This document shows, piece by piece, positions 1-10,229 of a stretch of DNA of 64,000 bases (positions within the stretch are counted from its first letter, which is position 1; every line of letters begins with the position of its first letter). The notes below the pieces were generated by a model that did no database searches, was not told the DNA's origin, and saw only the letters and a list, made by a program, of their open reading frames with translations. The stretch lies in the NCBI GenBank assembly GCA_014155875.1, contig JACEFZ010016149.1:62001-126000 (forward strand), in the 5' to 3' direction. A program made the position numbers and the translations under genes. The DNA is from Cepaea nemoralis. Lineage: Eukaryota; Mollusca; Gastropoda; Stylommatophora; Helicidae.

Positions 1-640
1 CACCCCTTGACCACCGCTTGACCACCTCTTGACCACTAATTTACCACCCTTTAATCATCACCATATCATTACAACTACTTTCCCCGACAATTTAAGTGGT
101 CACTCGACCACTTGACCACTGCTTGACCACTAATTTACCACCTTTTAATCATCACCATATCATTACAACTACTTTCCACTAAAATTTTCCTCACTTGACC
201 ACCACTTGACCACTGCTTGACCACTAATTTACTACCCTTTAATAATCACCATATCACTACACCTACTTTCCCCGACAATTTAAGTGGTCACTCGACCACT
301 TGACCACATCTTGACCACCACTTGACCACACCCTGACCACCACTTGACCACCTCTTGATCATCACCACGTCACTACACTACCATCCCATACAATTTAAGG
401 GGTCACTTGACCACCTCTTGACCGCTTGACCACCTCTTGACCACCACTTGAGCACGTCATCGCACACCCTTACCTATAATTTAAGGGGTCACTTGACTAT
501 GTTTTTTTTTTTTTCTTCTTCTTTTCTATATATGTTTTATTAAAAATTATTATATACCTTACTTGAATCGTTTGTTTTCTTTATTGATGTTTTATGTCGT
601 ATTTTTTATGTCGTACCCTATAATTACTTGACCACGCACG
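1..640. repeat. CTTGACCAC minisatellite with ~100-bp higher-order unit
   Basis: The short motif CTTGACCAC is repeated dozens of times with variants. A longer unit of about 90-120 bp is laid over it, marked by recurring stretches resembling TTTAATCATCACCATATCA and CAATTTAAGTGGTCAC. The array starts before the window and degrades near 500, where a T-run and AT-rich DNA follow; two more diverged motif copies occur up to about 700. No coding sequence is seen in it. Confidence 0.85.
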
Positions 641-770
641 CCACCTCTGATGAGTCACTAGAACACGCCACCTATGATGAGTCACTAGACCACGCCTACA
701 TTTTTGGGGAAAAAAGAGTTATCGCCCTTTGTGGAGGTATCTATAACCTCCACCTCCACAAAAAAGGGGC

Positions 771-2510
771 GGCTTTAGCCCCACTTACACTACTGAGACT
801 GCACTGGAAACCATCGACCTGGTTTATATTAACAGTGGCTGTGTCACCAGGACAGCAAGCCGTCCAGGCGATGAGGACAGTGCTATTGATCTGGCGCTAG
901 TTTCACCTTCACTCACTACAGTGTGTAGATGGGGTGTCCTAGGACACCATGGCAGCGACCACCACCCGTGCAGCATATTGGTGGAGAAAGGCAGAACCAG
1001 GCAGCACAAGCTAAAGGTAAAGACGTTCCAGTATGACAGTACAGGGCAAGATGTGGTGAGTAAAATAAGACGTGACAAGCGCAGAACGTGTCAGGGCAGG
1101 AAAAAAAGCTGGGAGCAGCCACCGTGGTGGAGTTTCGAGGTGGAGAAGGCTTGGGTGGATAAGCGTAGTGCTGTAAGGAGATGGCAAAATGCCAAGAAGA
1201 ACAGAGCTGGTCATCCTAGTCCCTGCTTGCACTTAGAAAGAGAGATGCACACAAAAGTAAGCTATTTCAAAAAACTGGTCAAGGTGGTTAAAAGCGAAAA
1301 ATGGGCAGAGGTGTGTCAAAGGGTAAGCACAGACAAGTCACTGAAATTGTTCTGGCGACTACATAAAAGCATGAGTGGTGTAGTCAAGAATAAGAGCATT
1401 TCAGACTTCCAAGGTGCTGACCTCAGCTGGCAGAGGACTGACGAGGACAAGGGCAAAGCCCTCTTTGAACGCTACCTTGAGCAGGGCAACCAGACAGACA
1501 TGGGAGGCCGAAATCTGGCCAAGGAGGTCACCTCAGACAGATGCAAGGCCCAGAACACTTCGGAGGAAGACACAGTGACAGTGAAAGAAATCAAGGCTGT
1601 GCTTCGACGATCAAAAAACAGTGCTCCAGGTCCTGATGGCATAAGATACGACGACATAAATAGGTGCACCGACAATGAGCTAGAGAAACTAGCAGACATG
1701 TACAACAACAGTATAGGGAGTGCTAGCATCAAGGAGGAATGGTTACACAGCTATCTGATTCCCTTGCCGAAGCCTGACAAAGACCACAAAAAAATTCAGG
1801 GATATCGAATTATAACCATGCAGAATACAATAGGCAAGCTGCTGGAGAAGGTAATTGCCAGGAAAATATCAAGCCAACTAGAGAGGCAAGGTGTTTTCCC
1901 ACCTACCCTGGGTGGGTACCGTCCAAAAAGAGAAACCTGGACCAATGCAGCAGTCTTTGCCCATGATGTCTATGAAGGTTTCCACTCAGGCACTGAAACC
2001 GTTGCTGCAGCGATTGATCTTGAGGACGCATACAACAGAGTACCACTGGATTTTTTAATGTTTCAGCTTCTTGAACTAAACGTAAGTCCATTCCTCCTTA
2101 GTTGGATCGCTGCAGCCCTCTACCAACGGAAAGTAGTTTTTAGATGTGGCAGTTGGACTTCGGAACCAACAACAATATATCCTGGCCTACCACAGGGATC
2201 ACCATTATCTCCGGTACTGTTCAACGCCTACACAGTGAGAATCACCAGTGTGCAGATCACTGGACCTGGCAGGACATTGTCGTATGCCGATGATGTTTTA
2301 GTGTATCGTCAGGGTAAGGATAGAGAGGAGGTTGCTGTGGAACTACAAACCGAACTCAATCGCATAATTACTTGGTGTGATGAAGCTGGGGCAATGGTCA
2401 ACCCAACAAAGGCAACAGTGACTTGGTTCTCGTTGAATAATCATATTGTCAACAATCCAACACCAACTGTAATGCTGTGTTCAGAGACGTGGAAAGAACG
2501 CAGGCAATGA
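771..2510 (+). pseudogene. LINE-A ORF2, endonuclease C-terminus and reverse transcriptase
   Basis: This frame opens inside the endonuclease domain (motifs DLVYINSG, DLALVSPSL and GSDHHPC, the last containing the catalytic SDH) and runs through the reverse transcriptase. Visible RT motifs are APGPDGI, the first catalytic aspartate in AIDLEDAYN, GLPQGSPLSPVLF, and the catalytic pair in LSYADDVLVY. All RT catalytic residues are present. The frame closes at 2510, and the continuation lies in another frame from about 2477, so a single indel has broken the protein between the RT palm and thumb. It would act in the cell as part of a target-primed reverse transcription complex if it were intact. Confidence 0.85.
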
Positions 2511-3697
2511 ATTACCTGGGGATACGGTTTGATCGAAGCCTTGCTTATAATGTGCACATAGACCAGGTGATAACAAAGGCCAAGCGGGGTTTGGCAGCGA
2601 TGCGGGTGATGGCGGCAGCAAACTGTGAGCAGCGCCATCTATGTCTTCTGTACGAGGGGCTGGTCATGTCTGTTTTGGAGTATGCAATGGCAATCCTGAC
2701 TCTCAGCCATAAGCAGATAGAAAGGATACAGAATGAAGCTATGCGCATTATTCTTGGATGTACAAGAGATACAGCATGCAGGGCGATGCGCTACCTTCTT
2801 GATTTTCCAACCATTGAAGAGAGAATACAAGTTTGCATGGCACGCGCCTACCTCAGAATTAACGCAAACACACAACATCCACTGCAAAGTGAAATTAGGA
2901 AGGTGAAGGGCAGCAGGTTAAAAAGAGGACGGTCGTGGATGGGTCAAGCCGAAGACATTCTTCAACATGTGTGTTCACTTGAGGACTTAGAACCTGGCGA
3001 GGAGTGGGTGCAAGTGCCAACAGACTTCTGCACATCCTTTTCAGTTTGCATCCAACTAGATAGAAAATGCAGACAAGAAAATCCGGCTGCTGTGGAGGCT
3101 GAAGTACAAGCGTTGATTTTCGAGAATTCGCTAGACGGTGACGCGATCATCTACACAGATGGGTCAGTCGTCCGACATGTGAGAAGCTCATGGGCCTTTA
3201 CAGCTCGGGCCGGAGGGAGAATTGTGAAGGAGGACTCTGGTGCTTTCACTGAAACCACAAGTAGCCTGACCATGGAAGTCATGGCAGTAAGTAAAGCAAT
3301 AACATGGCTCGAGACACAGACATTCACTAGGGCTTGTTTCCTTAGCGACTCAATGAACATGATCAAGAGGATAGAGGAGGGGTCGATCCGAAGAGAATGG
3401 TTGCTGCCTCTGAAGCGGTCTCGGCTGGCAAAGATTAGTTTCATCTTCGTGCCAGGTCATGCGGGAGTACAAGGAAATGAGCGGGCTGACAAGCTCGCAG
3501 GTGAGGCTACTGTAGAGGGCGGACGCGCCATGGACCAGGCTGACATTCTGAATGCTCTACGAGAAGTGAGACATTTGCGAGAACCAAGTGATGACTGTGA
3601 ATCTACAACAATGGCCAGACTGCTAGAGCAGCAAATTAAAAGAGGGGTGGCCAAACAAGAACACTACGCAGGAAGCCAAAGAAGATTGATAAACTAA
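2477..3697 (+). pseudogene. LINE-A ORF2 continuation: RT thumb and RNase H
   Basis: This is the downstream part of the same polyprotein in a shifted frame. It starts with the conserved MNYLGIRFD segment after the RT palm and goes on through a thumb-like region to an RNase H domain. The RNase H acidic residues are visible in IIYTDGS, TMEVMAV and FLSDS, with the final H and D in PGHAGVQGNERADKLA. The domain looks catalytically complete, so the only evident lesion is the frameshift at the overlap 2477-2510. A stop at 3697 leaves about 125 bp of 3' UTR before the tail. Confidence 0.85.
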
Positions 3698-3975
3698 CAC
3701 AGAACTGGTGTCGTTAGCCGCTACACGCTGCGGGATTTGCTGAGGAGGGGATCCGAGCACTTATGGACTGAATGGTTCGATGTGCAACGAGGATGATCTG
3801 TCGACTAACTAACTAACTAACTAGACACATATGAAGGTGAGCAAGTGAAAAAGATCACATGAAAAAGAATCACAAAAGTCGGCATCACAGCAATAATTCG
3901 CAACACGGTGAGTTTACAGTTCAAATAATGTTATTATAATTTATGCAGTTACCCTAATTTACTCACGCCCAGACC

Positions 3976-4077
3976 AAACAAAAAATGGGTAAATAACACC
4001 GAAAGAAAAGTAAAATCTAGAAAGTATCCAAAATATCCAACTCCAAATGAAAAGTATCTAGAATTGCATCCAACATC
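3976..4077 (+). repeat. Left copy of an inverted ~105-bp repeat pair
   Basis: This segment, containing CCAAAATATCCAACTCC, is nearly identical in reverse complement to 8553-8657, with only a few differences and a small indel. The intervening 4.5 kb holds other insertions. A second, weaker inverted pair lies next to it (about 4290-4350 and 7855-7910, a LINE-G fragment). The pair is either two copies of one element in opposite orientation or a rearranged duplication. Confidence 0.75.
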
Positions 4078-4566
4078 CAAACGTCAGAAAACGGTATCCA
4101 GACGCCGGCAAAAACCTCTAGATCTGGATATAACATATCTAGAATGGCAAACCTGGCACACAGTTCCACTGCGCATGTGCGGGGCTCTACGTCTGCGACT
4201 AGTTCTCGCAGTTCTGGCGAGTATAATAATTGATCATTATCATTATCATCATCTTCCACTTCTGATCGACTAATCATTATTATAATAATTCGTATGAGAC
4301 AAATGTTGGGAATACTTTTTACTTTGGACTGCCAGATTAACTGTAAGAGATACAAACACTACGAGTAGCTCATCTGTCACTTTCTCTTCTTCTTGTCTAC
4401 TGTATCCTCTGATTGTGGGTTGCCATCCTTCCGCTTTCGCTGGAAAGTCCTTTTTTTTTTTTTTTTTTTTTTGAATTAAATAAGTTATAGACACAATGAC
4501 AGAAAAAGAGAAAAGAAAAATCACAATAGAAATGAGATTCCTGAGAAGAATACTCAATGTATCAAG

Positions 4567-4616
4567 TTAGTTAGTCGACAGATCATCCTCATTGCACATC
4601 GAAACATTTAGTCCAC
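4567..4616 (-). mobile_element. 50-bp LINE-A 3'-end micro-insertion with 15-bp TSD
   Basis: The segment is the reverse complement of the last ~50 bp of LINE-A including its TAAC tail. It is flanked by identical 15-bp copies of ACTCAATGTATCAAG at 4552-4566 and 4617-4631. The insertion sits inside a LINE-D fragment and is therefore younger than it. Confidence 0.88.
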
Positions 4617-4653
4617 ACTCAATGTATCAAGAAGAGAGAGAAAATCAGAAATG

Positions 4654-4997
4654 GGACGCAGAGGTGTTTCCATGGCACCAGGGCCGGGTTATATACTGGC
4701 CAAGACCTATTGACGCGTCCTCGTCGAGCGTCCTGGGCAACAGGTCCCTTCGGGGTCCTGGCTAAAGTCGGTAGGATCGCTGATTCCTCCGAAGTCGGAG
4801 AGTGTCTGCCTACACGGCGAGGAACCACCAGTCTGCACACCAATAAGCCAGACATGGGACAACGGATACTCACGCAAACCGCAAGTCATGTATGACATCA
4901 CACTGATGTTGGACAACAGGATGTCTTCATCCGACATACAGGACTTCACGTTGGAGCTCAAGCCAACGAACACAAGCAAGCAAGCAAGAAAGCAAGC
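4654..4997 (+). mobile_element. 344-bp unclassified retroelement with AAGC tail
   Basis: A GC-richer 344-bp element ends in a tandem AAGC/AAGA tail and is flanked by 13-bp duplications AAAATCAGAAATG at 4641-4653 and 4998-5010. A second copy lies in reverse orientation at 19292-19695. I see no convincing pol III A and B boxes and no protein domain, so it may be a SINE of unusual origin or a constant 3' end of an unseen LINE. Insertion by target-primed reverse transcription is inferred from tail plus TSD. Confidence 0.75.
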
Positions 4998-5354
4998 AAA
5001 ATCAGAAATGAAGAAATCAGGACTAAAGTGGGGGTTATAGCAACACTAGATTTTATTAGAAGGCAGCAAGTCAAATGGTTTGGCCATGTAACTAGGTTAT
5101 CAATTAACAGTATACCACAGCATGCAATGATGTACAGACCAGATGGAAGCAGAGGAAGAGGCCGGCCACGTAAAAACGATGGACAGAGGGAATAGCAGAG
5201 TCCATGAGAGTCTCGATACATGAAGCCCATAAACGGGGACTCTCCCGCTGTTTATTCTTCACCTCGACACCACAAGGTACAAGATGAGATGAGATTGTCC
5301 CGAAAATGCTTTTGGGACTTCTGTTTGTACCGGTTTTGATCCTATTAAATGGAA

Positions 5355-5915
5355 GATGTTCTTCTTTCGTTCGCTTGATATCTGTCTACATCTGCTTCGT
5401 TGTCTCTTGCATGAACTTCATTGTCTTTTTGTTTTTAGTTCACTCAGTGGTCCACAGAGTTTATCTTCCACTATTGTTTCTCTATGTAGAAGGTTTGATA
5501 GATATGATGTATTTTGGGCAGTCTTTGAGTATGTGATCTGCTGTCTGCGGCGCCAATCCGCTTGTGAACATGGCTGATTCGCCAATCTTCAATTTTGCAT
5601 ACATGTTGATGCTTAATCAATTATGTCCTTTTCCTTGGAGTAGAATAATGATTTGTTCTGATTGTCCATATAATGGTAATGGTTGTGTGCTGGTACTGGT
5701 GTTATTCTAACTGATTTTATAATTCTTTTATTTTGGTGGAATGTTACAGATACATAAGTTTGTTCGTCTGTTGTTCCTTCTGGTTGGCTAGATCTCTCGT
5801 TTCCGGACACTCCACGATGAGATGGCATTCACTGTACGGCACTGTGACCTTACGATGTCTGTCTAGATCAGATAGTAATAGTAGCGCCCGTAGTACTGGC
5901 AATTTAACTGTTTCT
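5355..5915 (-). mobile_element. LINE-C 3' fragment, 5'-truncated
   Basis: Reverse complement matches the RNase H C-terminus and 3' end of the LINE-C element at 10240-14197, starting at the same TTCTTTCGTTCGCTTGA terminal sequence. It is diverged, with several frame breaks. It breaks off near 5915, where LINE-E sequence on the other strand begins. Confidence 0.75.
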
Positions 5916-5924
5916 CGATTTTCA

Positions 5925-6530
5925 GTTGGTATAACTGAAAATTTTGAATATCTTGGGTCATTGATTACCAACAACGGCGACACAATGAAAGAAACTAAAC
6001 GACGACTATCAATTGCTCTTCAAAGACTAATAGAAAAACTGAATAAATTATGGAGTGGGACAAACAGAACTACAAAAATTAGATTTTTAAGAGCATACAT
6101 CTTTCCCATTGCAACATACGCCTGTGAGACCTGGACACTTACTAAACAAGCTGAACAGCCTTTGAATATAAATGTCATAGACGAGCTCTAAGAATATCTT
6201 GTGTAAAGAAAAGAACAAATGCATCCATACTTCAAGAGCTGAATAATGAAGAAGGTTGGCTATTAAAGACGATAAAACAAAGAAAATTGAAATATTTTGG
6301 TCACTTGAAACGTCACGAAAGTTTGGAGAGATCAATAATGGAGGAGTATATGCCTGGGAAGAGAGGAAGAGGAAGGCCAAAGAGAAGATGGGTGCAGGAT
6401 GTGGCGGATGATCTCCAGATGGGTGTATCGGACGCAGGACATCTTGCTTATGATCGAGAAGTTTTCCGGAAGGTTGTTATGGGAGCAAGGTTCTTAAGGA
6501 CATACTACTGAATGAAAGAACTCTTTAACA
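5925..6530 (+). mobile_element. LINE-E fragment (RTE/CR1-like RT C-terminus)
   Basis: Two conceptual pieces, 5925-6191 and 6190-6511, encode [40 protein letters not shown] and [15 protein letters not shown]. These are the RT thumb and C-terminal region of RTE/CR1-like LINEs. A frame change at about 6185 splits them. The piece ends close after a stop near 6511. Copies of the same family are at 27285-27560 (minus) and 52180-52715 (plus). Confidence 0.75.
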
Positions 6531-6619
6531 CGTGACAGAGATTAAGAGCAGAATTTGTCAAGCAAATATTGCATTTAATAGTTGTACGTCCTCTGTTTAC
6601 CGTGAAGTGTCGCAGAGGG

Positions 6620-6770
6620 GAGATATGAGTTATTTTTTGTTCTTATTTCTTTGTCTTATCTAATGTCTTCAATGTTTCTTTTATCCCATCTAGCCAGCTC
6701 TTCCTGGGTCGTCCTCCTACATTGTATCCCAATGTTCTATTATTCATCCAGAGAACGATTTAGCCACTAG
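6620..6770 (-). mobile_element. Short minus-strand LINE fragment
   Basis: The reverse complement reads as a degraded GGRPRK-type C-terminal segment of an RTE/CR1-like LINE. It is short and frame-broken, so family assignment is tentative. Confidence 0.4.
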
Positions 6771-6912
6771 TTGATCCTGCTCCAATTCTAGCCTAACCAT
6801 TAATTCATGTATGCTCTATAAAGTCAGTAATCGATGTTATCCCGTTACTTTATCTTAGTTTCTTATGGTATAAATTTCTCACCGACCCAGTACCAACATA
6901 TCATCTCCCTGG

Positions 6913-6985
6913 GACAGTGAGATTCATACAAGAGACGACATTGCAGATGTAGACATATATTCAAGTGAATAAAAGAAGAAGAAAT
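6913..6985 (+). mobile_element. LINE-C 3'-end micro-copy
   Basis: About 70 bp matching the last coding bases and the GAA tail of LINE-C in plus orientation (motif GAGACGACATTGCAGAT followed by an AAGAAGAAG tail). It is severely 5'-truncated. Confidence 0.7.
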
Positions 6986-6989
6986 CTCC

Positions 6990-7675
6990 GCGAAAACTGT
7001 TGCAAAGCTTTCCTCCTTCTCTCGAAGCTCAGAAACTAACGAGTGTACAAAACCAGACTAGAACTTCTCATCTTTAGAGGGGAATATTCAGATGCAACCA
7101 GGTCATGACCCAGCACAACAAATGCAGACTGGCTTATGTTGGTGTTGTTACCTCCAAGGGTTTACGATATTTCATTGTTAAATTAACAGACTCCAACCCA
7201 ATGTACGGAGGCAGTCATAAACGTTAAAAGTAGGAAGATCTATTTCATTGCACCGGGTTGTGTACCATTTTGTTCGGTCTTCTTTTCACAGAGAGCACGA
7301 ACTACAGCGATAAGATACAGAATTCTCCGAAGAAAAATTGCACTCTTCACATCCATAAAAAAAAATTACACGTTCTATTAGCACTTCAACTTCAACACCC
7401 CTTTCCTCGGTCCAATTGATATCTCTTTTTTGTCAGTATGTTTTTCATTGCGATGAGTTCACCTAGTAATAACAATTTAATTCACAGACATTGATAGGCT
7501 CCCATAGAGGGTTATTACATTGGAAAGAAACAGAAATCGGATTAAGATTGCCAGCTCTTGTAACTGAGAAACCGAGAGGTTTCTCGTGGAATCAAAGTGT
7601 TACACGGATTAACATTGTCACTCATCATAATATGCCGTGTCGACTGGCGTAACCGTTCATGCCTCGTTACAGGTC
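6990..7675. other. No recognisable feature
   Basis: AT-rich sequence with no open frame of interest, no tandem repeat and no family match that I can recognise. Confidence 0.5.
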
Positions 7676-7679
7676 TTTG

Positions 7680-7960
7680 CCCTTGGATAAACTATTCACG
7701 TGGATTAACTGTTGACGAAATTCTTCATGCCACCGTCTCAGTTCACTTCAGCATCACTTTTTTTCAGTTTTCCCCTTCCTCTTCTCCCACTGATTTACCA
7801 GTCATCGTGATGTTTTCCAAAACCCCTTCTCTCATGTGACAAAAGAACATTGTCTTTTACAGTTAATCTGGCAGTCCCAAAGTATTCGCAGCATTTGTCC
7901 CATACACTTCTTTTTGTTGCTCCCAAGATCTTCCTAATTTGTTAATTCATATTCCATGTT
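7680..7960 (-). mobile_element. LINE-G fragment, degraded
   Basis: The reverse complement carries remnants of a LINE C-terminal region (a block like LENIVMTGK and the sequence GGACTGCCAGATTAACTGTA shared with about 4319-4344). It is heavily frame-broken. Confidence 0.5.
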
Positions 7961-8550
7961 CATTGTCATATAGAAAAACAGATTCTATATTACGTCAGTA
8001 CTCTCGTTCTGACATTAAATGATGGTGACGTAGTGCACAAGATATTTGTAACTTTCTTAACTACGATAATGCAGGTGACTTAGGGAGACAACCGCGTACG
8101 GGACTAAGGGAGACAGACGCGTATAGATTCAAATGGATGTATCCATAACTACAAACGCTATAAATATTATGTGGATACATTGTCTAATGAAAACAAATAA
8201 CACGGGCTACAATCTATTCGAATTGCTGTTTTCGATTTCCAACATTCGAGAAACTTAACCTGTGCACAAAAACAGCACAGTTTTTTGCTCTTGTCCCAAA
8301 AGGATAGACCTTTATCTACTAACCTAGGATCCGGGGGATGTATGTCACAATGACATTAACTATTACCCTCTTTGGACAACAATCGCCTTAAAATATCGGA
8401 ATTTTGGCTAACATCAAAGTGTAGTATCTGCGCTTGATCTTGCCAATGCCATATGCAGATGCGATCATCCAAATGACACTCTGGGGTGTGGGGACCTAAT
8501 GGGGTGGCTCTGATCCCTGGGGCGAACAGTGAGCCTTTATAAAAAAAAAT
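7961..8550. other. No recognisable feature
   Basis: No gene, RNA or known repeat is seen. A small imperfect duplication around GGGAGACA occurs near 8080-8115. Confidence 0.45.
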
Positions 8551-8552
8551 AA

Positions 8553-8657
8553 TGTTGGATGCAATTCTAGATACTTTTCATTTGGAGTTGGATATTTTGG
8601 ATACTTTTTAGATTTTACTTTTCTTTCGGTGTCATTTATTTACCCATTTTTTGTTTA
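8553..8657 (-). repeat. Right copy of the inverted ~105-bp repeat pair
   Basis: The reverse complement of this segment matches 3976-4077 almost base for base; see that entry. Confidence 0.75.
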
Positions 8658-8956
8658 CATGATTATTAATCTGACCCAGTGATGGACCCAATATAACTTC
8701 TCAGTGAGGTTGAACAGGGTAGGGGTGATGGTATAACGAACGAACCAAAATTTAATCATCTATACAGCCCACATAACATATATGTGTATAACTTTTAATT
8801 TACATTAAGCGAATGTTCTGTTGAGAAAAGTGTAGCAAACAACCATTTTAAAAAAATCACCCAGGCAATCCTCTATGCCACTCCGCAGAGGTGGAGTAGC
8901 ACAGCTCACTGATTTGTGAGCTAGGCAATGAGAAGATTGGTGCTGAAGGAGATGGT

Positions 8957-9251
8957 ACTTTTTGTGTGTGCTCGCTTGCTTTGAACTCATGCGTAGTCCA
9001 TACACACTATTTATAGTTGTGATGAACTGAATTTTGCGTGTGGATTAGCTTTCCCTATTAACAGTATCCCTCGCCATCAGGCAAACCCTCTCCGACTTCA
9101 GAGGTACTTGTAATTTACATCATGAAGCCAAGGACGACAGGTCAACATTTTAGTCCAGCTGTCCGGTGTAGGGGTTGAACCCCTTACCTTGGCATCAGCA
9201 CAATGGATTTGTAAGAACACACGTTCTTACCCACACAGCGATGCTAACCTG
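8957..9251 (-). mobile_element. S1 tRNA-derived SINE
   Basis: Read on the minus strand, this begins with a tRNA-like head (a TGGGTAAGAACG block as A box, GGGGTTCAACCCC as B box), then a conserved body containing GATGGCGAGGGA and AGCTAATCCACACGC, and ends with an A/CA-rich tail. The same family occurs at 9730, 17030, 31132, 36047, 49091, 49868 and 55006. Confidence 0.8.
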
Positions 9252-9289
9252 TAGAAATGGTACTTAATGTACCGGGTTAAGAGGAAAGT

Positions 9290-9600
9290 CTGTACAACAA
9301 CCTCACGACAATGAAAACCCTTTTCTGAGCTCCTGTGCCCTGTACACTAACCTCACTACAATGCAAACCATTTTCAGGGCTCAAATGTCCTGTACACCAA
9401 CCTCAATACAATGCAAACCCTTTTCAGGGTTCAAATGTTCTGTACGCCAACCTCAATACAATGCAAACCCTTTTCAGGGTTCAAATGTCCTGTACACCAA
9501 CCTCAATACAAACCATTTTCAGGGTTCAAATGTCCAGTACGCCAACCTCACTACAATGCAAACTCTTTGCAGGTCTCCAATGTCCTGTACACCAATGTAC
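9290..9600. repeat. ~50-bp minisatellite, about 6 copies
   Basis: A unit of 44-51 bp carrying CAATGCAAACCCTTTTCAGG and TGTCCTGTACACCAACCTC is repeated about six times. The reading frames crossing it are low-complexity products of the repeat and are not genes. Confidence 0.88.
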
Positions 9601-9729
9601 AGGACAGAAGAGCTGAAACCAGCAATCTTCCAGAAAATCCACAAATATCAATAACCAGCTTATTATCAATGATTACTTCTTCTCTTTGTGATCACATGTT
9701 TATGATGACACCATTAGGCAAGTTCTTTG

Positions 9730-10012
9730 TTTTTTGGCATTCACTTGCTTTGAATTAAAGCATTGTCCATACACATGGACTGGTACACTGGACTGATTTT
9801 TGCTTGTGGATTAGCTTTCCCTATTACCAGTGTCCCTCACCATCTGGCAAACCCACTCCGACTTCTGACGTACTTGTAATTTATATCTCCAAGTCAATAT
9901 GAGAAGTCAGCATTTTAGTCCAACTGTCTAGGGGTTGAACCTGCTACCTTTGCAACAGCACACTGGATGTGAATGTGCGTTCTTATCCATTGTGCCATGA
10001 CAGCCCATGAAA
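9730..10012 (-). mobile_element. S1 tRNA-derived SINE
   Basis: Second S1 copy in the same orientation as the one at 8957. The body (GGATTAGCTTTCCCTATTA) and the tRNA-like head at the high-coordinate end (AGGGGTTGAACC as complemented B box) are present, with about 20% divergence. Confidence 0.78.
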
Positions 10013-10229
10013 ATATGGAGGAAATTGAAGGAAAAGTGCTATGTGCAAGCACTGGAATGCCAATTACTCCTCCGTGACACCACCAAATGTCATAAGTGGA
10101 AGATATCAACAACCACCAATGATCTTACAAAAAGGTGGTTGTCTAGCCACAGGTGGATGATGTCTCTTTCTCTTATCCACTCTTGCCTTTAAGGGGCTGG
10201 TGAAGATAACCAATTCTTGTGTTCTAAAA

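Larger units (their letters stand above)
765..3823 (+). mobile_element. LINE-A: 5'-truncated non-LTR retrotransposon (EN end, RT, RNase H)
   Basis: A plus-strand non-LTR retrotransposon. It keeps only the C-terminal end of an apurinic-like endonuclease (SDH motif near 945-955), then a full reverse transcriptase, an RNase H domain and a short 3' UTR ending in a tandem TAAC tail at about 3805-3823. The RNase H domain places it among I/Jockey-group-like LINEs; the exact clade is not assignable by eye. The 5' end is truncated within the endonuclease at about 765. No clear target-site duplication was found. One frameshift near 2477 splits the reading frame. Shorter copies of its 3' end lie at 4567-4616 (minus) and 31635-31885 (plus). 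Confidence 0.9.
4480..5290 (+). mobile_element. LINE-D fragment with two nested insertions
   Basis: This is the 3' part of an RTE/CR1-like LINE. Translated plus-strand pieces include VKWFGHVTRL and [10 protein letters not shown], a C-terminal signature of endonuclease-reverse transcriptases, and the fragment ends in a GATGA-type tandem tail near 5285. It is split twice: by a 50-bp LINE-A 3' end (4567-4616) and by a 344-bp element with an AAGC tail (4654-4997), both flanked by clean target-site duplications. Related copies are at 28150-28475 (minus) and 47845-47927 (plus). Confidence 0.75.

Noticed and set aside
641..700. CTGATGA followed by GTCACTAGA, resembling a hammerhead ribozyme core
   Set aside because: The required GAAA after stem II is missing and helices I and III cannot be drawn; it is part of the flanking direct repeat.
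628..900. A 90-codon plus-strand open frame
   Set aside because: It overlaps the LINE-A endonuclease end in a different frame and has no domain of its own.
9335..9758. Overlapping open frames with repetitive Cys/Pro-containing products
   Set aside because: All are readings of the ~50-bp minisatellite at 9290-9600 in different frames.
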